A stretch of 64,000 bases of DNA from Saururus chinensis (lineage: Eukaryota; Streptophyta; Magnoliopsida; Piperales; Saururaceae): assembly GCA_035235625.1 (NCBI GenBank), contig CP141149.1, forward strand, positions 35,581,753 to 35,645,752, given 5' to 3'. The notes beneath the pieces were generated by a model. The model was given only the letters and a program-made list of their open reading frames with translations. It searched no databases and was not told the origin of the DNA. The translations under genes were made by a program, and so were the position numbers. This document shows positions 52,883 to 64,000 of the stretch, piece after piece (the stretch's first letter is position 1; each line of letters opens with the position of its first letter).

Positions 52883-53030
52883 ATAGTAATATTCTTATAC
52901 TATTTTATGATTAGATAGAAAAAAGTAAAACTCACATTTTTAATAAAAAAATGTGTACAACTTATAAGGTAGAAAAATAAAGTATAAAATAAATTATTTT
53001 CTAATTTTTTTATGAATGAGGCTATATGAA

Positions 53031-53121
53031 CCCCAATAATCCCTTTAGTACCCCAATAACCCTATAAACCCCTTTATGAATTTATGAATAAAATAAGGTA
53101 CTAAAGGGATTATTAGGGTGC
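53031..53121. repeat. Short palindromic MITE-like hairpin
   Basis: CCAATAATCCCTTTAGTACC (53033-53052) faces its near-perfect inverse GGTACTAAAGGGATTATTAG (53097-53116), with 44 bp between. The whole could fold as a hairpin with arms of about 20 bp. It is probably a very short foldback element. Confidence 0.7.
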
Positions 53122-53129
53122 ATATTTTT

Positions 53130-54845
53130 TTTTATCACCATTGGCATAAAGGTGCACACGTACAACTGCTTTAAAAGTTCTAATAACATAATTTATCTAT
53201 AATGGACAAAAATATATGCTTGATGACTTAACAATGATCCTAGAAACATTGATCAATCCAAAGATCGGCAAAACATCCTTTCAATTTTTAATAATGGTGC
53301 TTGCAGATGATCCAATGTGGGTCAGCTAGAGATACAACTTTAGAATAACCAACGATGAAAATGTCAAACCTCCTCGCACACGAAAATGCTCACACAACAC
53401 TGCAACGATGGACAAACGTTGTCTTGTGCAAGAGCATATAGGTGTACTCCATTATGGATTGTATGCCCTTCACAAAGAGAGATAAAAGAGTGGACCCATA
53501 CACATACATTAATACATATGGTGTTTTGGAACCACTAAATACTTTCTCCCTCCGCTCTCCTTTTTCAATCGCAAAGAAGTCTAGATGTCATGAGTTACTT
53601 GTACAAGCACAAAATAGAGTAGCATCATGTTTTCATGATACAAACGATGAATAAAACAATACATTTCATGTTTAAAAGCTAAGGTGAGTCTCATTAGGCA
53701 GATTGGAATTTGCTAATTGTTTATTGCCTTTGACAAGGAGGCGCACACCTGAAATGTTTTTTTTAAAGAGTTCTATTATAAAAACTCCATGCTTAGTGAC
53801 TTAATAAATACATTAGAATATTGATTAATCCAAAGATTGGCAAAGTGAGCTTTCAACAGTGGTCCTTTCTTGCTCCCCAACTAGGGTAGGAGCAGGCATG
53901 CATACAAATTACAAGTGGCTTTTAAGAACACATGTCCTATAGATCAATTGTTATGCATATAAGTTCATGACATAAAATACCAACAAAGATCATGACGTGA
54001 ATAACATCTGTGCGCGCTCGCAGACACGTACTCATATGTCCCACAAAAGTGTCCGTTGGTCCTTCTTTTTAAAAAGATAAAAATGAGTTTTACGCTAAAA
54101 GAAAATACTAATGATTGAGGTCATGAATATTTGAATAAATGTTATTTTCACATACAAATTTAAGATCTATATTACTGACTTTCGTGAAGATATATTATGA
54201 ATCATATGAGTATGTAATGGTCAGCATTGCTATCCTTTTCTTTTCCTTATTAGGCAATTGCATTGTTTCAAAATATGAAGGGGTGAATGTATTGACGTTT
54301 ATGATGTATGTTCAAGAGTATATATTTGAATGTCATTACCGTGATGAGAAGCGTGTTTGTCTTTCCTATCTAGATTTAATCAAATGTTTTTCTTCCATAT
54401 TAAAAGTTGTTAACTGGAGATTCGTTTAAAAAATTATGGGCAATGTTTTCACTTGAATTTGGGGCATAAATTTGCATATTGTGACAAAAAAAGGTACCTT
54501 GATTATATTAAGAAGCAAGGTTTCACCAATTGCTTCATATGAATTTCCCCGCCCAAGATAGGAGACAGTTATATTCTACCTTGCCATCTTGTGAAAAGAA
54601 AAAAACCAAGGCCAAATAAGTTGAGGTATTGGTAATAACTTATTGTAGTGATACTTGCTATGTATACTTAACATCATGAGATTTTACTTGTTCAAGATGT
54701 TAGTCAAATGTTTAATTAAAAAGGTTTTTTTGTCGTATCTAGCTTTTAGCCTATCATATAACTTCGCTAGGTCAGACATATTAAAATCTAATTAGGTCAT
54801 CCACTCCATGATGTTATAAACACTAACACTCGTCAATCTATAACT
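53130..54845. other. Non-coding region with diverged internal duplications
   Basis: The segment at about 53130-53300 recurs, strongly diverged, at about 53720-53870 (GGCGCACAC/GGTGCACAC, TTGATTAATCCAAAGATTGG). The segment at about 54425-54570 (ATGTTTTCACTTGAATTTGG, TCACCAATTGCTTCATATG) recurs at about 57400-57540. No gene is recognised. Confidence 0.5.
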
Positions 54846-55561
54846 TGGGGGTGTTAACGGGTTGAGCGGAGCCTAGTATTGGGTTTGCTTGGCTAACTTG
54901 AACTGTTCAAACTTGGCTCGAAGACCCAACAAGCTCGAACTAGAAATCTAGAGTTCAACTTGAGCTCAAATTGCAATAAGTCAATCATGAGCCTAGGATT
55001 GACCTTGGCTCGAACTAAAAAAAATAGTAAAATGGATCTAAATCTAAAGCATATGAAGTATCCTACATAGTAAGATGCTCACGATATTAAATAACAATAA
55101 ATACGTTTCAATAAGTAGTACTATTGTACTCCGAATAACTGACAATAGTCACTAAGAAAGAAAAAACAATGACAAATGAGTTTTAGTTACAGATACTCTA
55201 GAAAGACAACATTATCCTTTTCCACTCTTTACATGCATATAATTACTAAAAAAGATGCTAAAAATAGAAACCCGCATAGAAAACATTATCATCTACTTCT
55301 TCCTATCTTCTTTTCTTTACTTGCTTATAAATCACTAAAAAAGATACAAAAAACAAAAACTCACATAAAAGAATTCTTCTTGAACCTTAGTATGCCTCCA
55401 AAAAGAGAAACATTCCTTAAATTGAGGTTGGTTCTTCAGTGTCATGCTTTAGCTTTTAAAAAAATATTCTAATTATTTTTTGTAAACTAAGGCTAGTCCC
55501 CCTAGTGTCATGCCTCTTTTGGAAGAGTTCTTGGCTATCTTAGTGTGATATAATGCTGACC

Positions 55562-55661
55562 CTCTATCCTATATTAATACCTCCATTTAGTTTTTGAAAT
55601 GAACTAATTATAGTTTATCTTGAAAAATTAAATGGATCTATTAATTTCGGATGGAAAGAGT
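55562..55661. repeat. Stowaway-like MITE, 100 bp
   Basis: CTCTATCCTATATTAATACC and TCCATTT at the left are mirrored by AAATGGATC and AATTTCGGATGGAAAGAG at the right. This is one of the more complete copies of the short palindromic MITE family seen several times in the window. Confidence 0.6.
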
Positions 55662-55799
55662 AGTGTTTGTGTCTCCAAAATTTTTACTTTTAAAAAATAT
55701 ATATCATACATAGAAATTATACATCCAATACAATTTAATGAGGATATATATCATATAATATTATACATATATGATACATAGTACTAAAACATACACGTG

Positions 55800-55946
<147 letters not shown>

Positions 55947-56100
55947 TATTTATATACAATTTCAAATTTATATTCGAGTTCGAGATTGAGCAAAGTATGA
56001 GTCAAGTTCGAGTTTCATTCGAGCTGAGTCAAGAAAAAATATACTTGAACTCGATTTGAGCCTATTTGAGCTCGAGTTGAGTTTGAGTCAATGTCTATAC

Positions 56101-57540
56101 ATAGGTTTACTACTTGTTACTTGGAGATCTAACTAGATGTCCAATTACATTTATCCTTATGGTAACTTTTAAACTTTTTTTGAGTTTATCCATATGACAT
56201 TTTCCCCTTTAGAGATCGGGGGCACTTACTATGTGTAAAACTTTGTAATTCTTGTTTTTTTATTGTCTTATTTGTGGTTGACTTGTAAAATTTAAAGAGT
56301 TTGACCCTTTAGCCATACGAGTTAAACAACTATCTAAATAAGTTAAATTTAGGGCTGAGACTAGTATGGTTAGAAACTAGATAGAAAATGCTTTGAAACA
56401 CCACTAAGAATGCACAAATCAAAGTTTGGATGAGTTAGATATGATCAGTCAAAGTTGCACTAGAAGCACCATACCAGATTACCCAATTTAAACCTAAAAT
56501 TGGGCATTTTACTTAGCATTATGAGCCCATTTAAATTGAGTTACGAGAATAATGATTTAAAGGCCAATTTGGGTGGCCCAAAGTTGGTTTAGTAGCCTAA
56601 ACCCTAAGGGGATTAAGAACCCTAATCTCATCTCTCTATAAATAGGTCATAAGAGCATTAATTAGAGAATTTTGGAGCTTTTTAAATTTGGCTGAGAATT
56701 TATGGTGACTTAGCCTCCCACAAGGTGAGTAATTTAATTATTATTTTTTAATTCTTTGATACTTAATGGGGAATTGAAGGTTCTTCATGCTTAATTATAG
56801 TTCTTATGTCTTTTTCTTTAAAACACCCAATTTTGTTTTAGTTCTTGAACCTCATAACTAATGAAAAACCTTAATTTTGTTAAATAGAAACTTTTTAATT
56901 TAGGACAAATTGAGGAGTTTCTATATCGTAGAGTTAAGGGGTTTTTGTTTAATAAAGTTTTACTTGCATTAATACCATGTTTGTGGGTGAAATCATGTTC
57001 TTAAACATTAGATATGACTTGAATCATTTTTAGTCTCTGTTTTGGATTCACGACAATGTTTTAGATACTTTTACTTTGAGTTTTTCTATCAATTTTTTTT
57101 GGGAGTAGAGTATAATGTTTAGATTGTATTCTTAATTTTCTAAAATTTTCCAGAATAATATGTATTTATTATATTTTTCAAAACATATATTATACAATAA
57201 AATACTTCTCTATTTCCATGTTTAAAAGCGTGTTTATGGATGAAAACATATAATTTGTGGGCCCTTCTCTCTTTGGGGTTAACATATTCATCTTTCTTAT
57301 TTTAATTTAATTAAATAGTTTTCTCCTAATAAAAGTTGTTAATTTGAAAAACACTTGGTACTTTTTCTATATAAATATTGCTATGATATTTGTTTGAAAA
57401 TTTTATGAGGAATGCTTTCACTTGAATTTAGGGAATAAATTTATATTTTATGACAAATAAGGTGCCTATTATGTTAAGAACTATAAGGATTCACCAAATG
57501 CTTCATATGGAGCTATCCGCTTAAGAAAGGAGACAAATAT
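56101..57540. other. AT-rich region with an LTR-family fragment
   Basis: At about 56637-56730 TATAAATA is followed about 88 nt later by CACAAG/GTGAGT, then by a leader-like stretch, the same arrangement seen in the 3.4-kb LTRs at 26.5 and 34.7 kb. It is probably a diverged fragment of that family. I could not define its ends. No gene is recognised. Confidence 0.4.
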
Positions 57541-57547
57541 ATATATA

Positions 57548-57601
<54 letters not shown>
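57541..57601. repeat. AT dinucleotide microsatellite
   Basis: About 60 bp of AT repeat with one TCTAT interruption near the start. It lies at the boundary between two segmental duplicates (57400-57540 and 57602-57765). Confidence 0.9.
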
Positions 57602-57604
<3 letters not shown>

Positions 57605-57765
57605 CTTCCTAAAGACATTAGTTAAATGTTTAAAACATACAAAAAGAAAATTATTTTTGTACAAAACACACTTATTATCAATTTAAATAGTGACATGAAC
57701 AAACACTAATAAGTACATAGACTTTAAACACTAACTTACTTAAAGAATAAAAAATCCATGGGTTC
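57602..57765. repeat. Direct duplication, copy 1
   Basis: About 160 bp, from TTACTTCCTAAAGACATTAG to GAATAAAAAATCCATGG, recurs at 58847-59005 with about 10% difference by eye. It is non-coding. Confidence 0.8.
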
Positions 57766-58846
57766 CCCTTCTAAAGCGACATAAAAAGTAATTTAAATCA
57801 ACAAATGAAAATGCGGAGAATTCTAGAAAGTATTAGAAACTTGAATTTATATCTCGCAACCTGCAACTAGGATAGAATGGACATATAATGGACAAGCTGC
57901 ATGGTCAAATGCTACTGCACAACTACTTTTCTACCAACCTCCACGGTATGATTTTTCTACACAGACCGTGCAAAAGCTATGAAAGAAATATTAGGGTCAG
58001 CAGTGGTGGTACTTCGTGTTGAGCCAGGTTTGCTCCCACCTGGGCCTCATGGAAGACAATCTCATTGTACATAACCAAAAACCATACTTCGTTTTTTTAA
58101 AATGAGAAGAAACTTGGCCCATTCCAAGTTCAAGCCCGTCATGGAGCCCAATTAAAGTCCATAGGCAATGGCTTTGGATCGACGAAGAGAAAGTGTAAAC
58201 GAACAAGTCACAACGTTTTGAACCAAGGAAGAACAACACAGTGGATTGGGGCACAAAAAAACATGAGACACAAAACACACAACATTGTGGTGATTTTTTT
58301 TTTAAATCCAAAATTTGATAATTATTAGGGCTGGTATGTGGAGAACAGTTTCGAATTGTAGTGAAAATGTGAGTCAGCATCACAATTGTAGTGAAAATAA
58401 ATTTGTTGGTTTAGGAAAAAGTCACAACATCTTGGATTTAAGGAGGAACAAGTCACAACATTGTGGATTGAGGAACAAACAAGTGTGAACCACAAAACTC
58501 ACAACATTGTAGTGAATCGGGTTTTTTGCACGAGTCTATAAACATTGGGCAAAATGAAAAGCCTATAAAATACCAAGTGGAGTTTCATTAATCATTTAGG
58601 TGGTAACTTAAGTGTCCAATGGCTTCTTCACAGATGTATTTGTGCTACAGTCTAGCTTGTAGTAATAAGAAAAATCCTAGTAAGGGTTTCGTTGGCATGA
58701 AGGCTATGGAGGACCACAACCTCTCATCGCATGGCAATGAAAAAAATTCAATGGAAAACTTACTTATCAAAAATTTTCACTGCCTCTGCAGAAGCCGCTC
58801 ATTTAGTGGATGACAACCCACTAAATGATGACCTCAAGAAAAGTTT
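57766..58846. other. Non-coding spacer with a second internal duplication
   Basis: The segment at about 58200-58290 (GAACAAGTCACAACGTTTTG, ACACAACATTGTGGTG) recurs at about 58415-58520 in related form. A 64-codon frame at 58619-58813 and a 128-codon minus-strand frame at 57997-58383 resemble nothing known. Confidence 0.4.
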
Positions 58847-59005
58847 TTTACTTCCTAAAGACGTTAGTTAAATGTTTAAAACATATAAAAAGTAAATTAA
58901 TTGTGTATAAAACATATTTCTTATTAATTTAAAAAGTGACATGAACAAACACTAATGAGTTCATAGACTTTAAATACTCACTTACTTAAAGAATAAAAAA
59001 TCCAT
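58847..59005. repeat. Direct duplication, copy 2
   Basis: Second copy of 57602-57765, about 1.25 kb downstream, same orientation. Confidence 0.8.
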
Positions 59006-59640
59006 GGTTGGGTGACTGGGGAAGGAGGACTCTAGGAACACTAGCAAAGCGGGATAAATATGATGCAATGCATCTCTAGAACTCTTGTGTGCCGATCATC
59101 GACCACTGGTCGACTTTCTTGATCTTTCGCCATATCTTCTACCATGAACTCTCGCTCTCAGATACTTGTTGACATTGATGCAAGATGAAGAAGACGTGGA
59201 ATATAAAGTCCCCCATAATAATCGTTGGCATTGATGAATAAGATATGTGACAAGTCTTTGAAATATTTTAAAATGTCCTCATGTTGATCAGCTACCAGCT
59301 ACTCCGTCGGGCTAGGTGCCAAAGCTACTGAGTCCACCGTAATTCCATGTGGGTGACACATCTCCATAATCCTTGCGGAACTGGAAACCCAAAAAATGCG
59401 TCAAAGCCGAGTCCATCAGAAAACAAATGGGCCGAATGCGGAAACAGAAAAATCTCACCGTGTGCTAAATAATGACTGTACTCTCATTTCATCTCACAAG
59501 AGTTCGTTCTTTATTGGTATCAATAATTAATTCAACTTATTATCTTTACTATATAATAAAGTAAATTAGGTGAAGTAGATTGAGAGAAAATAGATTTTTA
59601 CTGTTTTTATTTTCTCATAAGATTTGGCTATCTGCACACT
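59006..59640. other. Intergenic, no gene recognised
   Basis: I see no coding sequence or repeat that I can name. Confidence 0.35.
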
Positions 59641-59799
59641 AAAAACTCTTGAGTCCCCCAAAATTTACCCCATAATTTTTGTTTGCTTCCTTAAAACCTA
59701 AAACTGAACAAATAACTCAACCCTTCTTATTCCCTCCTTTTTCTCAATTCACTCTGTTGTGCAGTGATTGGTGGCAATGGCGGGAAGTAGATTCGCCGG

Positions 59800-62700
59800 C
59801 AAGGGCTGAGATTGGGATAGCTAGAAGGGCTTTACCCCTATTCCTAAAGAGCAAATCTCATCCTAAGGTAAAAATTTCCTTAATCATTCATTTGTTCTTT
59901 CAATTTTTCCTTAATAATCCCATGTTTCACCTATTCTATTCTATTGGCATTATAGGTCTATTCCCATCAAGCTCATTTCTTTATCTTAATTTAAAACCCT
60001 AAATCTTGTGATTTTTGTTTTTTAAGTCAATGAATTATAGCACCCTAAACCTACTAGTTGATTTAAGTCTAGTTTTGATGGAAAAAGTTGGATTTCGCTT
60101 AGGACTCATAAAAAACCTTAATTTATAGATAGGGATTCTTGAGATTGGAGATCATTCAAGGAGTTCACAATTTGATTAGAGGTAAGGGGTTTTTATTTGA
60201 AGAGTTTTTCTTGCATGTAGCACCATGAATGTTGGTAGATTCATGTTCTTGAAGCTTATGAATGGGTAATTTCGATTTCCCTAAAAAGGATGATTTGATG
60301 TGTTTATGTATGCTTAACCATGAGAAATGTTAGAACTATCATGTTTTAGTAATTATTATGTATTTTTGGAATGATTTTGATTCGGTTCTGGAAAGAAGAA
60401 AATATGTTTTTTGTGTTTCTAGGCATTAGTGATCAATCTCTTATAAGCATTGATCAATCATTCAAACGATTGTGATCAATTTTACAATGATCAATTAATT
60501 GCTGTGGTGACTAATCGATCACGCGGAGGGGCCAATTGATCGCTAACATGATTGTTTGCCACATTTGAAAGACCAATCAATTGCCTATGTCCATTTTCAC
60601 TTATGTGCTTATTTTTAAGCAGAGTTTTGAGGGTTGCACAATGTTTCTTACATGCAAATAGTAAAGAATTATCGTGTCATGATATGAATGCTTGCACATG
60701 CTCCACATTAATTACATATGAACTATGTTCTACATGATTAGCTTAACTATGACCATGACCACACATGTTTTTGTTTACTTATGCTCACAAGATTTTATTT
60801 ACCACATATATATCATGACTCGTGCATAATAGGATTGATTAGGGTATAATTATATATGCTTTCATATACTTAGCTTTGCTCACATATGTATCATGTTACA
60901 TACATCACGAGAATGACTTATTGAGCTAAGATTATTCATGTTTAACTGTGATTGGTCAATTGAATGCCACAGTTTTTTAGATTAGCCACATCCGAGGTTT
61001 ACCGAATCGGCTTTACTTCCGAAAGGGCGGGGTTTTATGTCCATTGGATGGGGTTTTACTTCCTCCCTGGGTGAGAAGAACGAATTTATTGTAATAAGAT
61101 AACTAATGTGACTTATTGGACTTGAGAATCGAGGTTCGTATGTTCTTGTGCACCAACTTACTAGGGGGCACCTCCAGTGTATAGGATTTGCCCAGACTTC
61201 TTTACTCTTCCTTTTAGGAATCAAGACTTCATTTCTAAGGATTTATTGGGTGAGCAGGTCTCTTTAAGTTATAGCTAGGGTAAGTAGGATATTTTTCTCT
61301 CTTGTGAGACATTCATCATAGTTTTATGCATGCTATGTATAGATTATAATGCTTATTAACATAGGTTGTGTATGAATAATGATGCTTTTGTTACATAGGT
61401 TGTGTATAAAATGGTGATACTTGAACATGTAGGATGAATGTGAATTATTACATTTAATTATGTAGGATGTGAATGGAATGATAATGCTTATTCATACAAG
61501 ATGTGAATGGATTATGAGATTTGAATGAATGCACTGGTTATGCATATATGACTATGAGCCCATAATGTGCAGGTGTTGTTTAAGGATGGGTGATGAATGA
61601 ATGAGATGACTCTCTTGGTTTGAATGCATTTGGTGTTAGCTTGAGCTTGTGTTTTATTTAAAACCCTTACTGAGCTAAGTTCACCCTTTGTCATATTATT
61701 TTATTTTGGAGTTATATGCTTGAGCCATATAGGTGCTCAAGATGAGTTGTTCTATGTGACAACCCAGATCCGAGGTAAATTTTACTATTAGAATTTTTAT
61801 ATATTATTAGAACGTTATTTTGCTTTCTGGACCTAAATGAATGTTGTAGAACTTTAAAAACCGAACTTAAAGATTTTTGAAACACTTGATTCGGAGATAG
61901 TGACCGTATGTAGCGATCGTGGAAGCGTGCATCATTAGTGGGCCCACGATGAAACTACGGTAAAACCTATCCTTGAGTGGTCTTGTTTCGAAGGGCTCAT
62001 CGATACGAGTCCGTCGGTACCAAGAACGTATAATTCCGAAATATAGGTAAAAAGTTATGGCTATTTTAAGTTTTGAAAAAGAAAAAAAAGAAATAATATT
62101 TTATTAACGGCTGACGCAAGCATTGCGTTAACCAGGTTTTTACTGCGCAACGCGCGACGTCACGCGGCGAAATTGCGCGGCACACAGTTCCACCACGCGA
62201 CGTGTGGCGGACACGCGTCGCGCATCGCCCGGTCCACCTCGCCTATAAATACGCCGCCATTTCATTTTTTTACCATTCACCTTCACCTCGAGTCAAAGCT
62301 TCTGACCCTCCGTTCTAAGCCGTTTTAAGTCCGTTTCAACCCGTTCAAAAAGCATTCCTAACTAAATCGATCGTGCCGGACGCTGTGACGGGGCCAGATT
62401 TTCAATACAAGCCTTCTACAAGCACGAAAGTTCTACTCCAATTTTAAGGTAGGGAGTCTTAAACTCTAAATTTATGCTCTACGTGTATACTTTGTTTCTT
62501 TATGGATCGTTTTTAGTCAATTGTATGTCTCTTCTTACGTTTTCATAAAGAAATATTTTATGCACATCATGGCATGATATATGTGTTTTCTGGGGAGTTC
62601 TAGGGTCATACCTAGAATAATATTTTCTGGATACCTACCGAAGGAAATATCGGTATTAGGCACATGCATATAGGTATGGAGTATTATGGGAAAACTCCTG

Positions 62701-63603
62701 CCTTCTGAGCTTCCGGTTGCCCCATGAGCGTCGGAGGAACGCCGCTCGGTATCACGGCTCTGGATTTCTCGTCATCGGATGAACCGGCGTTTTCTGAATT
62801 GGTTTCCGAATCAGTTATGCAAAAATTATTACTATCTGTTACTTAGCATTAAATTAGATTTTAATCCTACCTACTGGGTATAAAAATACTCACCCACCCA
62901 CAGAATCTGCAGGTAGTAAAACCAACTCGGAGGGGTCAACCGAAGAATTCTCTGTTTAGTCTCTTTTACTTTTCTACCTCTGTAATATTATGTGTTTAGA
63001 CTTGCTTGAATTTTGTAATTCTGCAATAAGAACGTTCTACATATAGTGTACTACGAACTGAATTCTAATTTTTGACTACGTTATATCTTTTAGCTGTGCG
63101 TCAACTCCAAAATTCTTATGTGTTCGGCTGACTTATGTTTGTACAGCGGACCGTCACGTTCGGTTCCATATGCAATGTCGCATGTGCCGAACTATATAAT
63201 AATTACATGAATTATGACGTGTATTATTACTAGCGGTCGCCACATTCTATGAGCATGGAGGTGAGTAGATTCGAGCATAGAGTGTGGGTTAGTAATTTTG
63301 AGATGATATAGACTCATGTTATGACATATGATAGGACCTTATTACTTGTCATGTTTTTGGATAGCCTTGTGATGGCTTATACATGATATAACCTTTTAGG
63401 CTTGTGACTATTATGATTATGAGATTATGTAGGTAATGTTTTGGACTAAGAAAGTTTTAACTAATTTCTTTATCTTCTCTTAATTATTTTTGCACAAAGG
63501 GCTCATGCTGTGTAATTTGATCTAGCCTTTTAGGTTAGCTTTTTTGCTTCATCGCATCTCCTTGAACTAGTTTCGGGCCAAGGGGGTGTGACGGGGCATA
63601 ACA
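59800..63603 (-). mobile_element. LTR of the 3.4-kb family next to a gypsy internal region, interrupted by a younger LTR
   Basis: Motifs run in the same order and orientation as in 26502-29901: a splice-donor-like CCTAAG/GTAAAA near 59868, CCGAAAGGGCGGGGTTTTATG, AATGCTTATTAACATAGG, GAGCTAAGTTCACCC and, after the insertion at 61755-63244, a terminal GGGGGTGTGACGGGGCATAACA. Directly beyond lies a purine-rich tract on the minus strand and then gypsy integrase sequence, so this would be the 3' LTR of a minus-strand element that continues past the window. The left limit is uncertain. Confidence 0.5.
61755..63244 (+). mobile_element. Solo LTR of a second family, 1.49 kb, with TTCTA target duplication
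   Basis: Begins TGTGACAACCCAGATCCGAG and ends GCGGTCGCCACA (TG..CA). Perfect 5-bp direct repeats TTCTA flank it (61750-61754 and 63245-63249). CCTATAAATACGCC near 62241 is a good TATA box on the plus strand, followed by a leader-like stretch. A CpG-rich block at about 62105-62240 has kept many CG sites, which suggests a fairly recent insertion. No internal region or second LTR is adjacent. It lies inside the older LTR at 59800-63603. Confidence 0.85.
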
Positions 63604-64000
63604 ACCCACCTTCTATGAATTTTGTCCTTAAAATTCGCATCTACTTGATAGTAAAAAGATGAGAGTACTTTGTTTTGACTTCATCTTCATGCTATCATGT
63701 TGCTTCTTCCACATTTTGACTAATGGAATCACCTTGGTCTTGAGCATTTCATCCTTCATGTCTAATATTTGCATTGGTGTCTCGATGTAGGTAAAATTGC
63801 TTCTTAGCTATAACATCTCGAAGTTGAGAATATAGGATGGATCTGGTTCATACTTTCGTAGAAGAGAAACATGGAACACATCATGGATGATAGCAAGTTG
63901 TAGCAGTAAGTCCATACAGTATGTCACTGCTCCAATCCAGTCTAATATCTCAATAGGTCCAATGAACCTAGGAGATAATTTCCCTCTCTTGCCAAATCTC
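63604..64000 (-). pseudogene. Ty3/gypsy polyprotein remnant, integrase C-terminal end
   Basis: The minus-strand frame reads RFGKRGKLSPRFIGPIEILD and then IHDVFHVSLLRKYEPDPSYI, the standard C-terminal integrase segment of plant Ty3/gypsy elements (GKLSPR(Y/F)xGPFEI, VHxVFHVSxLRK). A TAG interrupts it shortly after (FEML-stop), and the later ETPMQIL and KTKVIPLVK match the usual downstream block. Next to the LTR is a polypurine-like AGAAGGTGGG. The element enters from beyond position 64000, and this portion is dead. Confidence 0.85.

Overview
The window is nuclear DNA from a flowering plant. It holds well-separated genes with many introns (GT..AG boundaries) that encode plant-specific proteins, and between them large AT-rich stretches built from retrotransposon LTRs, DNA transposons and simple repeats. 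It also contains a decayed piece of plastid DNA. I cannot name the species. The GC-rich first exons of the PIN and cyclophilin genes are compatible with several angiosperm lineages.

Six genes can be reconstructed with intact reading frames. Left to right they are: a long PIN auxin efflux carrier of PIN3 type (minus, 1288-4235, 6 exons, 643 aa); a transmembrane cytochrome b561 (minus, 12632-14153, 4 exons, 238 aa); a BED zinc-finger/hAT transposase-derived protein that looks domesticated (minus, 17041-20049, 3 coding exons, 651 aa, probably with a 5' leader near 23 kb); a DCP5/LSM14-type decapping protein (plus, 40256-46058, 8 exons, 613 aa); a small universal-stress-protein-like gene (plus, 47147-48300, 3 exons, 222 aa); and a thylakoid-lumen cyclophilin-like protein (plus, 49331-50434, 2 exons, 324 aa). 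They share no obvious pathway: auxin transport, ascorbate-linked redox, mRNA decapping, stress and the chloroplast lumen simply lie next to each other.

The rest is mostly mobile DNA. From 4.5 to 12.6 kb there is a long GA/CT foldback element and a 0.3-kb direct repeat. At 14.5-15.4 kb a hAT-like MITE contains a SINE-like tRNA head and a Harbinger-like MITE. A plastid insertion (trnT-like and two atpA pieces) lies at 20.4-21.1 kb. A LINE tail ends at 24.02 kb. From 26 to 38 kb there are two complete solo LTRs of one family, each with a perfect 5-bp target duplication and in opposite orientations. One of them (26502-29901) is nested inside an older relative that also received a gene-fragment-carrying hAT element (30577-31962, perfect 8-bp target duplication). 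The other (34708-38198) split an old transposon reading frame. The right end, 50.5-64 kb, has no gene. It holds segmental duplications, AT microsatellites, another LTR of the same family next to a Ty3/gypsy integrase remnant, and a second LTR family nested inside it (61755-63244, perfect 5-bp target duplication).

The most interesting signals are the Pack-type hAT element with a glycosyl-hydrolase-5 fragment, the conserved TATA box plus splice donor inside the long LTR family, and the intact hAT-derived gene in which a conserved transposase histidine is replaced.
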